Origin: Thiotrichales bacterium
GTDB lineage: Bacteria > Pseudomonadota > Gammaproteobacteria > Beggiatoales > Beggiatoaceae
Reading direction: 5' to 3'
DNA: 64,000 nt
NCBI GenBank assembly: GCA_016745035.1
Contig: JADGDE010000010.1
Coordinates: forward strand, 62,001-126,000
Both the position numbers and the translations under genes were made by a program. Below, in pieces: positions 62,925-64,000 of this stretch (its first letter is position 1; each line of letters begins with the position of its first letter). Below the pieces are notes generated by a model. The model saw only the letters and a program-made list of their open reading frames with translations, did no database searches and was not told the DNA's origin.

Positions 62925-64000
62925 CTTCCACCGTTAATTGTTTAGATATCCAACGCTCAAATATCGGCTGTTCGAGATAGCCTTTTTCTAACACAAATTT
63001 GAGAATTTGGTTAAAGCGAATCCGTTGTATCACCGAATCAATACGGATAATTTCTTTTCCTTGCTCGTCAAAGAATAGCAAAGATGGGGTAAAGAAGATA
63101 CCCAGTTTTTTTGCCCAGTCTTTGGCGCTGAGTTTTTCGCCTGAGGGCGTAAGTATCGGGGTATCCGACCACATATTCAGTTGCACCACATCCATGTTTT
63201 GTAGGCGTTTATAAATTACCTCATCGGTGAGAATATCACTATGAAAACGCTCACAATTATGGCATTGTGGTTGTCCAAAAATCACCGCCAAAGGACGTTT
63301 GGCAGCTTGCGTGCTGCGGTCAAACAAATACGGTGCTTGGGTAAATAAGGGGTTTTTTATCAAGGTTTGTGAGGCATCCACTTCTTTAGGCTGATTGAAT
63401 TTTTGGTTCATATAGCTTTCAAAACTGCCCTCAAGGTAGGAACGACCAACGACAAAATCAAGCGCGGCGCGAAACACATAAGGCGGATAATAGCCACGCA
63501 AGCGTAGCGTTTCTTTGCCTGTTTGATCATAAAAAATTAAAGACGGGGTAAAGTTGGTTTTCTCGGTATTAGCAAATTCGAGTTCGGTGGTTTTCTCACC
63601 GGTCATGGTGGTCACGGGCAATTCGCCCCAAACATCAACAGCGACGACATCAAAATAGCGCGACATATATTGCTTAATATCATCGCGGGCAAACACGACT
63701 TTTTTCAATGCATCGCAATAGGCGCAATGTACTTGCCCAAAATAAACAATTAAACCAATTTTATCTTTTTCCAACGCGGAATCTAAATCGTCGGGCAAAT
63801 TTAAGAAAGTCAGTTGAAACCATTCGGGCACGGAAATATTCCGAATCATAGGCACATCGGTAAAACTGACATTTTCATCATCATGACCGTTAGGTGTAAT
63901 GTCAACCGGATAAGGTCCTTCGTCTAGCTCTGCGGGAATATCTTCCTCAACCAAGGTGATCGTCAAAGGCATGGCTTCTTCGTCCTCTGCCTCATCGGTT
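62908..64000 (-). CDS. Tandem thioredoxin-fold protein, possibly running off the window
   Basis: At least 354 residues are seen from the ATG at 63972, but the frame stays open to the window edge (acidic codons before that ATG), so the true start may lie outside. Two thioredoxin-like domains repeat. The first has IVYFGQVHCAYCDALKKVVF (CxxC) and the second VIFGQPQCHNCERFHSDILT (CxxC). Each is followed by TNFTPSLIFYDQTGKETLRL or IFFTPSLLFFDEQGKEIIRI, with the cis-Pro. The family resembles periplasmic SoxW/thioredoxin-like reductases. It overlaps hslR. Confidence 0.75.
   Translation of the reverse strand, partial: TDEAEDEEAMPLTITLVEEDIPAELDEGPYPVDITPNGHDDENVSFTDVPMIRNISVPEWFQLTFLNLPDDLDSALEKDKIGLIVYFGQVHCAYCDALKKVVFARDDIKQYMSRYFDVVAVDVWGELPVTTMTGEKTTELEFANTEKTNFTPSLIFYDQTGKETLRLRGYYPPYVFRAALDFVVGRSYLEGSFESYMNQKFNQPKEVDASQTLIKNPLFTQAPYLFDRSTQAAKRPLAVIFGQPQCHNCERFHSDILTDEVIYKRLQNMDVVQLNMWSDTPILTPSGEKLSAKDWAKKLGIFFTPSLLFFDEQGKEIIRIDSVIQRIRFNQILKFVLEKGYLEQPIFERWISKQLTVEDENPS

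Noticed and set aside
1-64000. tRNA, rRNA and CRISPR loci
   Set aside because: Reading the intergenic regions I found no cloverleaf with a TTC-arm motif, no rRNA-like sequence and no repeat-spacer array. A covariance-model search could still find a small RNA.

Overview
The window is a chromosomal segment of a Gram-negative bacterium, most likely a gammaproteobacterium. The evidence is a complete pilMNOPQ type IV pilus operon with an outer-membrane secretin, the frr-uppS-cdsA-dxr order of the MEP pathway and envelope lipid genes, EpmB, Hsp15, a GspF-type protein and several lipoproteins. The moderate to low GC, the many small palindromic repeats, and the mix of ROCO protein, restriction-type nuclease fragments and abortive-infection remnants fit the Thiotrichales or Beggiatoa-like sulphur bacteria. 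That placement is an inference from style, since no rRNA or species marker is present.

Layout. 0.1-4.6 kb (+): an RND/MMPL permease, a LolA-like periplasmic protein and an outer-membrane protein, which probably act together in envelope export, preceded by two palindromic operator-like sites. 4.8-7.8 kb: a small zinc-ribbon protein, a membrane protein, EpmB (EF-P modification) and a MoxR ATPase. 7.8-19.6 kb: an accessory region with palindromic repeats, a broken IS5-type transposase, a nuclease-ParA fusion coupled to a ParB-like protein, a gutted HipA-like/DUF3037 pair, a truncated Abi_2 gene, and a two-gene unit of giant proteins (TULIP/P47-like plus beta-propeller-like) bordered by copies of one short repeat. 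19.6-27.7 kb (-): a branched-chain-amino-acid-type ABC transporter (livF, G, M, H and a Tat-exported binding protein) split by a small nuclease-like gene and an LTA-synthase-like sulfatase-fold enzyme.

27.8-31.3 kb (-): frr, uppS, cdsA, dxr and a DUF6868 protein (ribosome recycling, undecaprenyl and phospholipid precursors, isoprenoids). 31.4-35.0 kb (+): a GH9 cellulase-like enzyme coupled to a MurD2-type ligase. 35.0-40.5 kb (-): recQ, a methyltransferase, a GT2 and a GT39-like glycosyltransferase and a DUF5329 protein, all tightly packed. 40.6-48.1 kb (-): a ROCO (LRR-Roc-COR) protein, an extremely glutamine-rich SbcC, the prepilin peptidase PilD and a sulfotransferase-like protein. 48.2-50.0 kb (-): an unusual GT-A-like glycosyltransferase behind a clear terminator. 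50.1-59.8 kb (-): pilM, N, O, P and Q followed by a 1490-residue lipoprotein of bacterial Ig-like repeats. 60-64 kb: a TauE-type exporter (+), then gspF, a small membrane protein, hslR and a tandem-thioredoxin protein (-) that probably runs off the window edge.

The main candidates for something undescribed are the nuclease-ParA/ParB-like operon, the repeat-bordered TULIP/propeller pair, and the Ig-repeat lipoprotein built into the pilus operon.
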